Shown piece by piece: positions 44,612 to 54,779 of a stretch of 56,418 nt of DNA. This DNA is from Hymenopellis radicata (taxonomy: Eukaryota; Basidiomycota; Agaricomycetes; Agaricales; Physalacriaceae), in contig JADNRX010000353.1 in NCBI GenBank assembly GCA_015501595.1, positions 1 through 56,418 on the forward strand, written 5' to 3'. Every line of letters starts with the position of its first letter. Within the stretch, counting starts at the first letter, position 1. Under the pieces are notes generated by a model that saw only the letters and a program-made list of their open reading frames with translations, searched no databases and was not told the DNA's origin. A program made the position numbers and the translations under genes.

Positions 44612-45319
44612 CGAGTGTCGCCATACACACGAGACAGGGCGCGTACCTGCTAGAGCTCTAGTCTACACCCTATTGCAGCCTCCTCCCACGACTGCCGTGG
44701 GCTGGCGCCGCCCTGTGTATATGTTGCCGATGCCCAAAGGAGAGGCCGACTGCGAGAATGACCAGAGCCCAACAGTTATGAGGGAATTTGGAGGAGGCAT
44801 ATTTTGCATGGACCGGATGTTGCACGCGAGGAGTGTCGGTCGTGCTGTACTGCCAGCGAAAGGAGGACAAAACAGCAGGCTCGCCGCCGCCGCTCGCAGA
44901 TGAAAAGGTTATTTAAAGCTCCGCGATCCCGATTCAGAGTGGCAGTGCCAGTACACGCTTCTTCGAAAGCTCGAAGCAGAACGCAGTTACTATAAAGGAA
45001 CTCGCTTCCGGCTTATACTTGCGGGACCCGAAGCTGGCATAACGTGCTGCTCAGACGGACGATGAGAATCTGGTCCACGTACTCAATCGCTCATTTTGTC
45101 AACCTGGGATTAGAAAGATATCATAACTGACTGAATTGTAATGGCGTCGAACAGCAGTAAGTATCTCAGCTATTGGTCGCATGCCCGATCCATCTGACGT
45201 TGCGAGCAGCCATGGCATACTGTCCATGACCCGCCAAATTCGAAGACGATCCACCGCGGACCGTAATAAGCTACAGTCAACACTTGAAGGACCGTTATCA
45301 GGCAATGTAGAGAAGTAAA

Positions 45320-46156
45320 AAAACGCGGACGTACTAATAAGCCAGAATGAAAAGAGGAGCTGCCAAACAGGGATGTAGAATGCGTAGGCTGATAGCAAGA
45401 GGTACCGAATCAGCAATAAAATGGCAATGCAGGCGACGAAGCAAGCGCTGGTATGATCCCCGGAACGTGATTCCTAAAATCCGCATTGGCCATGGCTACC
45501 AAAGGAAACTCAAGCATACCTAGGCAGATACTTCTGCTGCCAGATGAATTGACCTGCAGCATATCGGACGCAAAATACAAAAAGTATCAACACATTCATA
45601 ACGCCCTTCTTCGTGTATCCAGCGGTAACGCTCGCCGCCCATGACAGTGTGATAAGAGGATGCACCACATACCATAAGAGGCTAGAGACGGCACTTGAAG
45701 GACTATCAGACACAGCAGAGTAGTTAAAGATGCAGACACACTGATAAGCCGGAATGAAAAGAGGAGCCCCAATTTGTTCTCTCAGCCCAACACGTTGAGC
45801 AAAAGGATACCAAGCAAGACAGGTGCGTAGCATGCGGCACTAGCATAGGCGCGAGCCTTTGGAAGACGCGCCGCGGTCACCGACACTTCGATGGTCAGTC
45901 CCGTTATCAGAACTAGTACTCCGTCGACACAACCGAGCAAGACTTTCTGGATTGGCGTAAAGCCGATACGATTATCCACCGTTGGTTGGTGACGGAACCG
46001 GTCAAAGCAGAGGAGAGGCTAAACAGCCATATCTTCGGATCCACGATCGCCTCGAAGAATCTAGACGGCAAGTTTAGCTTTACACTCGGAGTTGGGGCTC
46101 CAAGGAGCACGTACTGCTCTCGCTTGAAACGCTTATTCTCTTCGGCCTGGCATAAA
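45320..46156 (-). pseudogene. MFS transporter (allantoate permease/ACS type), C-terminal half, broken
   Basis: Blocks in order: NKRFKREQY, FEAIVDPKIWLFSLSSAL and SVTNQR; IGFTPIQKVLLGCVDGV; ARAYASAACYAPVLLGILLL; LSWAASVTAGYTKKG; FVFCVRYAAGQFIWQQKY; PRYR/NHVPGI. These match the second half of Dal5-like anion:cation symporters, including the TKK and PRNHVPW landmarks. Frame changes near 45980 and 45790, and no N-terminal half, show a pseudogene. Located in the stretch unique to the right-hand block. Confidence 0.65.
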
Positions 46157-46349
46157 GGTGTAGCAACAAGTCTTACTTGTTGGCAATATCAGGCCGCGGC
46201 GCGTCGTCGTCGTCGTCAGAAAAGAGGGACCAACCAGCGTGCTGTGACACTGTTGCCAAGGACGACCGCCATAATACACTGTCGCACATCCTGGCCTTGT
46301 ACTGTACATGAGTCGGTCAATAAGAACGACTAGTCAAGCAGCAGCTCGT

Positions 46350-46843
46350 CCATGAGACGTACCACTCGAATGTCGAACGAAGAAAAACACGCATGATCAT
46401 GACGGTCCTGATCAAAGAGGTGTTTGCCGAATTTGGCGTTTTCGGTGGCACGTGAGCGTTCCTCTCTTTCTCATTAACGATCATATCCCAGTATCAGGAG
46501 AGCCGAACTCTCTTGGACGAAGCAGTCAGTAATCATATTTCTCTCTCTCATGTACTAGGACTCTGCAGCTAACCCTTATACTAGGTTAGTCCGAGGAATT
46601 CGCCACCAAGATTTGCTCTTGACAGGACGCGCTGTACAATAGCCAGCTCTAGTAACGCGTCAAGCGGTGGTTTAAGTACGTTGTATTTGCTCATCTGTAA
46701 GGCTTGCTGACGCGGCTCTTAAGGATCTAAGCAGTCCCTACCCCTTCTCTGGTTCCCATACCGTCAGAATCGTTACAGTCAGGTGAAAAAACAGCAATTT
46801 CGAATGTTACGGCGTTGTACTAAATGCGGATTGAATTTAAGGC
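46350..46843 (+). promoter_or_regulatory. Upstream and leader region of intact F-box #6
   Basis: It shares with #4 a block from CACTCGAATGTCGAAC through TTTGCCGAATTTGG. The E-box CACGTG is at 46449-46454, followed by TCTTTCTCATTAACGATCA. A possible 5'-UTR intron runs about 46529-46589, with branch CTAAC and acceptor TTAG. A conserved CAATTTCGAATGTTACGG lies about 45 bases before the ATG. Confidence 0.5.
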
Positions 46844-48484
46844 ATGGCGGATACTACGAATGCGAAATATTGTACCAACTGCGCCCTCTCTTTGCTTCAG
46901 CCTACAGAAGCCCCAAAGACGCGAACCGACCGCGTAGAGGAATTGCTCCGTCAGAATCATCCTCCGCTTGACGTCGAGCTCTCCGCTTTTCGCGAGGTTG
47001 TGGAGACCACGCCAGCTGCTCTTGAGGCTCTTGACCTGAAGATCGCCCAGGCACGAGAATTGCTTGAGAATCTCCTCTCGGCACGCCAACATGCGCAGTC
47101 GCATTTCGAAGACGCGAAATCCCTCCTTCATCCTATGCGTTCCATCCCCAATGAGCTTCTGGCCGAAATATTTGGTCACTGCATATTGAAAGAATACGAT
47201 GACGAAGCCCCCGACTCACTCGACCCTCAAGCAGCCCCTTGGCTTTTAACTCGCGTCTCTCGTCGTTGGAGAGAACTTGCGATCAAATTGCCCCAGCTGT
47301 GGACATATCTCTCGCTTGACTTCGACAAGCACAAAGGGCACATCTCTTATCATCAGTGTGTGTACAAAGTCTGCTTGTTTACTGAGCGGTCGAGAGGTCT
47401 CCCTATGACGGTTTATCTCGGAAGCGAGGACATTCTCAAGGACCATTCGGTCCTGCCAGTTCTTGAAGCCAGCATACCTCGTTGGCGGTGTCTGGAAGCA
47501 AACCTTCCACGGGCATCCTTACAGCGCCTTTCTGGAAACAACTTTTCAATGCTGCGAACATTGTCCCTGCAGTACGATGATGAGGATGAGTGGCGTCTAA
47601 ATCTTGATGTTTTCAAGTCGGCGCGCGCCCCTGTTCTTCGCAATTTGGAGGTGCCCGATGATACACCCTGGCGCGCCTTGGAGCATGTCGCGTTTCCTTG
47701 GTCTCAGGTCACCTCTACTATGTCTTTTCCGGCATTCGACGCAGATGGTTTGAACCGTTTGCGTACCATGGCGAACTTGGAAGAGCTAAGCGTTGTTGCC
47801 ACTTCAGCCCATACTCCCATTCACAATGTTGTTTCGCTTTCGAAGCTTCGCCGCCTTACCATCACTGAGAGCCAAGATGCTGCCGGCCGTAGCAAAGATT
47901 TTTTCTCCGCATTGGCCATTCCCGCTCTGTCTGAACTTATCCTCAGATATGACGACAACTTCGTCCTCCATTTTCCGACATCGCCGCTCCCGCTCGGGAA
48001 CCTGATCAAGCTAGATATCACTTGTGAGATGAACTCGCACCACGAGAACACCCAGCATCTTTTGGACTTCCTTACCCTTACCCACCATGTCGAATGTTTG
48101 CGCCTTCATGATCTCAACGTGACAGTCGAGTTCTGCGACGGTCTCAACCTCTCCAAATGCGCAGATAGTGCCGCCTTCAGACTGCCGAATTTATGCCTCT
48201 TGGACATTGGCAAATGCGGACATAGTCCTACCCTTGCTAAGAGTCTGGCTCCGCTTCTTGACATGTTATACTCTCGACTACCAAACCAGACTTCAGAAGG
48301 GACAGAGGGTGGGGATGAGAGGGACCCTGTAGTTGGAGCGGGCTCTCATTCAAACGCCAACTTTAACTCAGAAGGTCGTGACATCTTCCTGAAGACAATC
48401 CGGCTTCCGCGTCGGGTGTACATTCGGGTGAGAGAGTTGTGGCAGGATGCTTTCCCCGATCTCGCTTTGCAGGCAGAAGTATAA
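46844..48484 (+). CDS. F-box/LRR-like protein #6 (intact)
   Basis: A single-exon 546-residue protein. C10-x2-C13 (CTNC) is followed by a coiled coil at about 43-95 (DVELSAFREVVETTPAAL ... ARELLENLLSARQ), the F-box core at 97-113 (HPMRSIPNELLAEIFGHC), and APWLL and RRW up to about 143. Leucine-rich irregular repeats then run to the end (LPVLEASIPRWRCLEANLP, LSKLRRLTITES, LCLLDIGKCGHSP). By family it should bind Skp1 and serve as an SCF ubiquitin-ligase substrate receptor; the substrate is unknown. The ATG at 46844 matches all sisters. It is convergent with the amidohydrolase, 205 bp from stop to stop. Confidence 0.88.
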   Translation: MADTTNAKYCTNCALSLLQPTEAPKTRTDRVEELLRQNHPPLDVELSAFREVVETTPAALEALDLKIAQARELLENLLSARQHAQSHFEDAKSLLHPMRSIPNELLAEIFGHCILKEYDDEAPDSLDPQAAPWLLTRVSRRWRELAIKLPQLWTYLSLDFDKHKGHISYHQCVYKVCLFTERSRGLPMTVYLGSEDILKDHSVLPVLEASIPRWRCLEANLPRASLQRLSGNNFSMLRTLSLQYDDEDEWRLNLDVFKSARAPVLRNLEVPDDTPWRALEHVAFPWSQVTSTMSFPAFDADGLNRLRTMANLEELSVVATSAHTPIHNVVSLSKLRRLTITESQDAAGRSKDFFSALAIPALSELILRYDDNFVLHFPTSPLPLGNLIKLDITCEMNSHHENTQHLLDFLTLTHHVECLRLHDLNVTVEFCDGLNLSKCADSAAFRLPNLCLLDIGKCGHSPTLAKSLAPLLDMLYSRLPNQTSEGTEGGDERDPVVGAGSHSNANFNSEGRDIFLKTIRLPRRVYIRVRELWQDAFPDLALQAEV

Positions 48485-48689
48485 TGTGGTGTTGCCCCGT
48501 GCTAGCTTACTTGCCCGGCACGATGGTAAATACCGATAAACCTTGCCTTACAGTCGCTTATGCTGCATGCTGGAATAGTGTTTGCTGTAACTCCAGGTAT
48601 GCATGCCATAGTAAATCCGACGCTGTAGCCTCTTTTACCTACAGTATACGACATTCGTACCTCTTGCATATGTCTGCCCATATTCAAGG

Positions 48690-51600
48690 TTATAGAATAT
48701 CAGTAACACCACGCCTCGAGGAAATCACGCCCACAACTTTACTCTCAAACTCCAAGAGCGTTCCGCCCTTCGTCGCAACCAAATCAAACAACTCCACATC
48801 CAAACCCAACAAGGAAGCGACATTGACGGAAGCGAGCGCCAACGTATCCGCACTCGACATTTCCCCGTCCATCTCCAGCGCAGCCTATGTATACCAATCA
48901 CATTAGTTTCTACTTACGACAGCTACCTCGGAAAGGGAGCTTACCCAGGCAGCGTCGAATCGTGCATTTCGTGCGAAGCTCTGCAAAGGACCGCGAGGTA
49001 GTGGATCGATCCCAATCGCGACTGACACGTTATGCTTCAGCAGAACGCCGAGTGTCGTGTCTCGGGTAAGGGGAGGTCCTGGTAGTCTAAACGAGGGGCG
49101 AAGATGTAAGCCTATAGTACAAGAGCGAGGAAACACACTTACATCCGTTGCGCTTGCCAATCCGTCGGGAACGGACGCGAGTTGCCTAGGATCACACCGA
49201 CACCAGCATCAGCAATCTCCGCCGCAATGAGGTGGCTTTCAGTGGCCCCGACAAAAGTCATCTTCATGATAATTCCAGTACGCTCCTCCGTCTCGGCCTT
49301 GAGAGCTATCATCGACGCCATGATATCCGCGTTGTGCGCGTATATCACCAAAGGTAACCGGCCCTACCAAGCATTGAATACCTTACAACGCAGGATTGAA
49401 AGAGCGGCTGACACACCTCCACGATGCTCTCAAACTGTTCACCAATGTCGCCATGGGCCTGGCCAGACAACAATCGTCTCAGCGTCCCAACCATAGTACT
49501 CACACTATGCGACGCCGCCATCGATAATATGACATGCAAACCCGATACGTCCTTGATCACCGCCCCTCGCTCCAGCTTATGCTTCGCGCCCGTCGAGAAC
49601 GCCGTAGCCAGTCCCGAAAAGAACCCGTGCGTCTCGAGCGAGACCTGTGGGGAGACCACTGCAGACGTAACACCGGATCGATAGGCCAACCTTTAGAGTA
49701 TAAGTACATTGGTGTTTGGAATATTTCGAAGAGCGGACATACAACATATCGCGGGATTGGAACTTGAGTCCATCAACAGCACGTATAACAGTCTCTTCCC
49801 CAACGATTGCTGGCACTTGTCCAGACAAAAGATCGAAACCAACCCCATCTGTCGTACTGGCTATAAATTGAATGTCGCTGAGACCAATGTCCGTCCCGAC
49901 ACTCACAAGGCCTGGACTGCCAAAGGGTATGAGTTATGCCCGCCTCGTTAAAGAAACACTCACGCAATCGAACCACCCTCTAAATCGATCCTCGTCGCGC
50001 CCGCAAAAGCCTTTGTTTCCAGACACACGTACTGTGAGCCATAACACAACATCTTCCCGTTCTCAACATGAACCACGCCATTCCCGAGACCATTCCGTGC
50101 GAAATACGCCTCTACCACTTTCCCCGCGCGCTGCACGTAGACGCTTTTTACGTTCTCGAATACCACCGCTCCCGAGATGGTGGCTTTGGGGTCCAGCGGC
50201 TGTGTACCGTCGTACTTGACCGCCTCCTTTGCTTCCGTATCGAAGTTGGGCGTGAGCGGGACCTTCTGAGAGGATAAGGGTTTCGGTATAAGGTGAGGTA
50301 TCTCGAGTTGAGGGATGCCGTCGATGTAAACTTGCTTCGGGGCTGCGCCAAGGGCCAGGGGATGACTATCCCAGATGACGACGTCTAGGTAAAGGTATCA
50401 GACTCGCGTCGCAGTGAAACATGACCGACTTACCAGCATCGTGTCCTACAAAGTCGAAATCAGGCTTCATGTATGCACCGGTAGAACTCTCCTAACCTTT
50501 CACTAGAGAGCCTATCCGATGAGCCAACCCCATAATCCTCGCCGGCGTCGTTATCACACTTGACAGAGCGATATGTGCAGGAAGACCGTAATAATGTGCT
50601 TGTTGCGCCTCGTGTAGAAGGTATCTCGCGTTGACGAGCGGATGATCGGTCTGGCGATGGATACATCAGAAAGACAAGGTATTTCGCAGCGAAATTGGAG
50701 CGTACCTTCATAACAACATCAATGCCGGCGTCTGCCAATATACGAGGTGCGTATTCAGAGTGGCGATAGCTCTCCCGTTTGTATCGACCAATGATGGCGA
50801 ATATGGCCGAGGCGGGGGTGATTCCTAAGGCAGTCTGAGTAAGCCAGAAGACAGACAACACAGACACAGACCATACGCGTTCTTGAGCGCTTCCGGAATG
50901 AGATAACTCTCATGCGCGTGATGGAACGCAGCGATGGAGAATTTGAATTCATTTGTTAGCTGTAAAATGCATTAGAGACACACAAGACATAGCAGACAAT
51001 GCCGCATACGCGAACCATGCCATCGATATCTACTGCTTCGTAACAGTGATTGTGAACCTGTGGTAAAGTTAATTCACGTTCTAGACATATGAACCAAGGC
51101 AACCTTGACGCGCCCGCGAAGTACATCGACCAACGCCTCCCATGCGAGGTCGTCAGGAAATTCGCCGAGACCTGTCCACTGGCCAGCTAATGCTTTTTCA
51201 CAGTATACATCTTGTTTCTCTTTCAAAATCCGAGCAGTGTTATACCTGAAGAAATGTCAGTCAAAATAAGGTGTTATACAATAAGGCCGTACGCGGTTCG
51301 GAAGTCCCATACGGTGTCCATACGCGTGCCACCATACACCCTAGCTGCACAAGGCACTCAGAGCTTGTGGTGCAAAAGGAACATTCGACGCACCAGGATT
51401 TTCACCACAAGCGTGTCTACGTCGGGTTAGTTGGATATAGTGATGATAATGAAAACTCTCACTTCATCTGTCTCCATCTAGGAGGATCGTATTCAGAACC
51501 GTTCAAATGGAACGGCGGTTCAAGGAGCATTGAAGATGGTGACTTTTCTGCTGTGGGTCGAGTTTTAATCGTGAAAGCCTGTCCGCCTTGTAGTGCAGTC

Positions 51601-52275
51601 AGATAATGAAGAAGGGCAAGGTCGAAGGGAGTTATACCGATAGCATTGGCGGATCCGGGCAACACAAGGGCGGTGGTGAGCCCGCCAGCGATAGCAAGAC
51701 GATAAGATTCATCGTGGGTGTTGAGTCCGTCTAGACTGCGCAGCCATGGCTGAACGCTGCTCCTGAGAGAATTTCCGTCTATCGCGCCCGTTAGGCCTGG
51801 CGAAGACTCGACTCCCATATGAGAGTGCAGGTCGACTATACTGTTGTCGAGTCAGAAAAGTAGATGGAATGGAAAGGACGCACCCAGGTGATACCCATGC
51901 CCCTTCGACGTCGACGACATCCAGCTCGTCGCCGTACGAACCGGCGTCGACGGTTCCGATGGCCTTGATGATTCCTCCGTCGAGCAAAAGGTCACCATGG
52001 ACAATTTCCAGTCCTGCGTCGCGCCCAGTCCACAATGTCGCGTTTTTCAATAGCGTAGGGCGCGTTCCCGGCACAAATCGGTCAGACCGTTCCCTGTCGC
52101 TGAATCCACGCGGTGGAGAGGGCACTGAATGCAGATTCCGGCACTTGGCTATCGTTTCCTCGGCGTGTAAAGGTAGCGGTACGGCGTCGTTGTCCTTGGC
52201 AACGCGGTAGAATGTCCAGATAGACAGGCAACCGCAGAGCAATAGCAGCGCTGTACATTGTCGAAGACGGTCCAT
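48690..52275 (-). CDS. Two-domain amidohydrolase (CE9-annotated type in basidiomycetes)
   Basis: A many-intron gene, roughly 900 residues after splicing. The N-terminus has a membrane anchor (TALLLLCGCLSIWTFY). Then come LLKNATLWTG and VEGAWVSPG, with an intron, then IVDLHSHMGVES (the HxH metal site). SVQPWLRSLDGLNTHDESY, AGGLTTALVLPGSAN and SPSSMLLEPP follow, then YNTARILKEKQDVY, VHNHCYEA and DVVIWDSHPLALGA. A second half has SGVTSAVVSPQ, RLPLVIYAHNADIMAS, FVGATESHLIAAEI and LLKHNVSVAIGIDP. This matches composite-domain metal-dependent hydrolases often labelled carbohydrate esterase 9. The substrate is not known. All introns I traced are GT-AG and no lesion was seen. Two truncated copies exist (8780-9540, 24510-25239). 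Confidence 0.85.
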
Positions 52276-52608
52276 GGTGGTCGTCCACGGTCAACCAATA
52301 ACGGTGCCTGTTCGCGCCATCGCACGGCCATGCAGGGTGCCCATCACCGATAAGAGACAGGCAGACGGCTGATACCCAGTTTCCCCCTCGCCGTTGTCAT
52401 TGTCGTCGGCGGCGGCGGGTACGCGTCGGTGGTCGTGGAAGTAAGAAGTAGAGAACCGAGACCCCGAATTCATCCAAAGCGGGATGGATGCATGACTTCG
52501 ATCTTGGTCAGAAGACGACTGGTTAGAATTATGTATGCGAAACAGTTGAACCTTAGTGAATAACGAATTTCCGCTATCATATACAGATATCTATGGAAAT
52601 ACATGTTT

Positions 52609-54324
52609 CTAAGGATCGATGTCTCTTCTAGTAACACCACATTGCACTTCTGCCCTTGATGTCAGCTCAAGAAAAATGTCCTGCCACTCTGTTCTCGTCT
52701 GAACATACAACCAACGCGGAAACCGTATCGTCTTCAGACACCTGCGATGGTCCTCCGAGTCCAACCTGGATCTTGGATCAAATTCCGTCCCAGTCTCATT
52801 CGAGAGTGCATTGCCGTCCCTACCAGCGGTACAGAAAGCATTAGCCACTGTCTCCTCCCGACCCTTTCCTCCTTCCACCATCACGGTTGGCAGTCGGGAA
52901 TATAACATCTCGAAGAGCGGGCCGACGTCATTGGTAAGGCAAGGCGCCGAGGCAAATTTGCCAATGTCCAAGAGGCGCAGACATGGCAGCATGACAGGCG
53001 ACCCGTCCGTGAGCTTATCGAGATTGAGACCATCAACGAACTCGACTGTCATCGCATCATCAAAAATGCACAACGATTCGACATGGTGGGTAAGGGTGAG
53101 GAAGTTCAATAGACGCGGCGTGTTCTCGACGTGCGAGTTCATATTACAAGTGATATCCAGCTTGGTCAGGTTCTCGAGAGGCACCGGGGACGTTGGGAAA
53201 CGGATGACCGAGGTGCGGGAGAATGTGAGGGTCAGTTCAGACAGTGCGGGAATGGCCAATGCGGAAAGAAACTCTTTGCTGCGGCCGGGAAGATCGGTGA
53301 TGGTGAGGCGGCGAAGCTTTGGGAGGGAGACAATATCGGGGAAAGGAGTATCGACGTCCGAAACGAGGATAACAACGTCGAGATCCTCTAGGTTGGTCGA
53401 AGTGCGCAGAGTTTTCAAACTATCTGCGCCAACGACCAGAAAATTCACGAGGGAAGTGAGACAAGACCAAGGAAGCGCAATATGTTTTAATGTTCGCCCG
53501 GGATTACTATCCACGAATACCTCCAAAGTGCGAAGGTCAGGCGCACTCGCTGAGTTGAATACATCAGCATGTACCTTCCACTCCTCATCGTTGGCGCCTA
53601 GGACGAGCGTACAAAGTGTCAAGAAGCTGTTGCCAGAAAGGCACTGCAAGGACGGCCGTGGAAGGTCTATCTCGAGATGCCTCCAACGAGGAATGCTGAC
53701 TTCAAGCATTGGAAGCACAGGATGATCTGCGACACTCTTCACACTGCCAAGATAAACGTCCAAGGGGAGGCCTCTAGACCGCTCAAGAAAGAGCCCAACT
53801 TTGTATGCGCATTGTCGACCCGTAATGAATCCCACATGCTTGTCGAAATCAAGCAAGAGATATGTCCACAGCTGAGACGAACCGATTGCGAGATCTCTCC
53901 AGCGATGACAGACGCGAGTCAAAAGCCAAGGTGCTCCTCGCGGGTCGAGTGCATCGAGGTCTTCAACTCGGTAAGTCGTCTGGATACAATAACGAAATAT
54001 CTCTGTGAGCAGTTCACTGGGGATGGAACGCATGGGATGGAGGATTGACTTGGCGTCCTCGAAACGCGACTGTGCTTGTTGGCGTGCCGAGAGGAGGTTC
54101 TCTAGCAATTCCCGTGCCTGGACAATCTTCAAGTCCAGATCTTCGAGAGTAGCACGCGTGTCCTCCGCAACCTTGCGGAAGGCGGAAAGTTCGACGTCAA
54201 GCGGAGGATGGTTTTGACGGAGGAGTTCCTCTACGCGTGCTGTGCGCAGCTCGACGGCGTCCTTGGGCCGAAGCAAAAGAAGGGCGCAGTTGGGGCAACG
54301 TTCAATAGTTGCTGTATCCGCCAT
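52609..54324 (-). CDS. F-box/LRR-like protein #7 (intact)
   Basis: A single-exon 571-residue protein. C10-x2-C13 (CPNC) is followed by a coiled coil at about 43-95 and the F-box at 97-113 (HPMRSIPSELLTEIFRYC). APWLLTRVCHRWRDLAIG ends the conserved N-terminal part. Leucine-rich segments follow (LPMLEVSIPRWRHLEIDLP, LPKLRRLTITDLPG, NTPRLLNFLTLTHHVESL). The C-terminus has SRLDSEDHRRCLKTIRFP and RWLY. Predicted SCF substrate receptor, target unknown. It is the intact partner of decayed #5. The start is the only ATG giving the family MADT N-terminus. Confidence 0.88.
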   Translation of the reverse strand: MADTATIERCPNCALLLLRPKDAVELRTARVEELLRQNHPPLDVELSAFRKVAEDTRATLEDLDLKIVQARELLENLLSARQQAQSRFEDAKSILHPMRSIPSELLTEIFRYCIQTTYRVEDLDALDPRGAPWLLTRVCHRWRDLAIGSSQLWTYLLLDFDKHVGFITGRQCAYKVGLFLERSRGLPLDVYLGSVKSVADHPVLPMLEVSIPRWRHLEIDLPRPSLQCLSGNSFLTLCTLVLGANDEEWKVHADVFNSASAPDLRTLEVFVDSNPGRTLKHIALPWSCLTSLVNFLVVGADSLKTLRTSTNLEDLDVVILVSDVDTPFPDIVSLPKLRRLTITDLPGRSKEFLSALAIPALSELTLTFSRTSVIRFPTSPVPLENLTKLDITCNMNSHVENTPRLLNFLTLTHHVESLCIFDDAMTVEFVDGLNLDKLTDGSPVMLPCLRLLDIGKFASAPCLTNDVGPLFEMLYSRLPTVMVEGGKGREETVANAFCTAGRDGNALSNETGTEFDPRSRLDSEDHRRCLKTIRFPRWLYVQTRTEWQDIFLELTSRAEVQCGVTRRDIDP

Positions 54325-54660
54325 GTCTGGAATCCGACCGGTTTCAGCTCAATGTAGCAAGATTTAAAACTGGGGTCTTTCACCTATAAAAGTCTTTCGA
54401 GTGTTCGACCAGAGTAAGCTAGTGCTCATGATTAGTCTTGTGCATGCCTTGAACATAATCGAAAGTAACTAACCTGAAAAGGACGTGTTACTTGAAAACA
54501 AAGCGCGTCGACAGTAAAATTTTCCTAGCGAGTCCGTCGCAACCTGTTATGTCTCAGCTACGAGCTCTAATCTCCAAAAGAAATCAAGTTACCGGAGATT
54601 CTGCCGAATACGCGATACGTCTTAGCAGTCTGAGCGCGCAGAACGGTTGTTGCTGAGGAT

Positions 54661-54720
54661 GATCGTCGAAGAGAAAGAGAGGAACGCCCACGTGCTACCA
54701 AAAAATGGCCGAATTCGGCA
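54661..54720 (-). promoter_or_regulatory. Conserved F-box upstream block before #7
   Basis: On the minus strand: GCCGAATTCGGCCATTTTTT, GGTAGCACGTGGGCG (E-box at 54689-54694), TTCCTCTCTTTCTCTTCG and ACGATC. It lies about 340-400 bases upstream of the ATG of #7. Confidence 0.5.
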
Positions 54721-54779
54721 AACGCCTCTTCGATCACCACCTTCATGGCCATAGCTCCTGACTAGCAGCTCGCATACCA

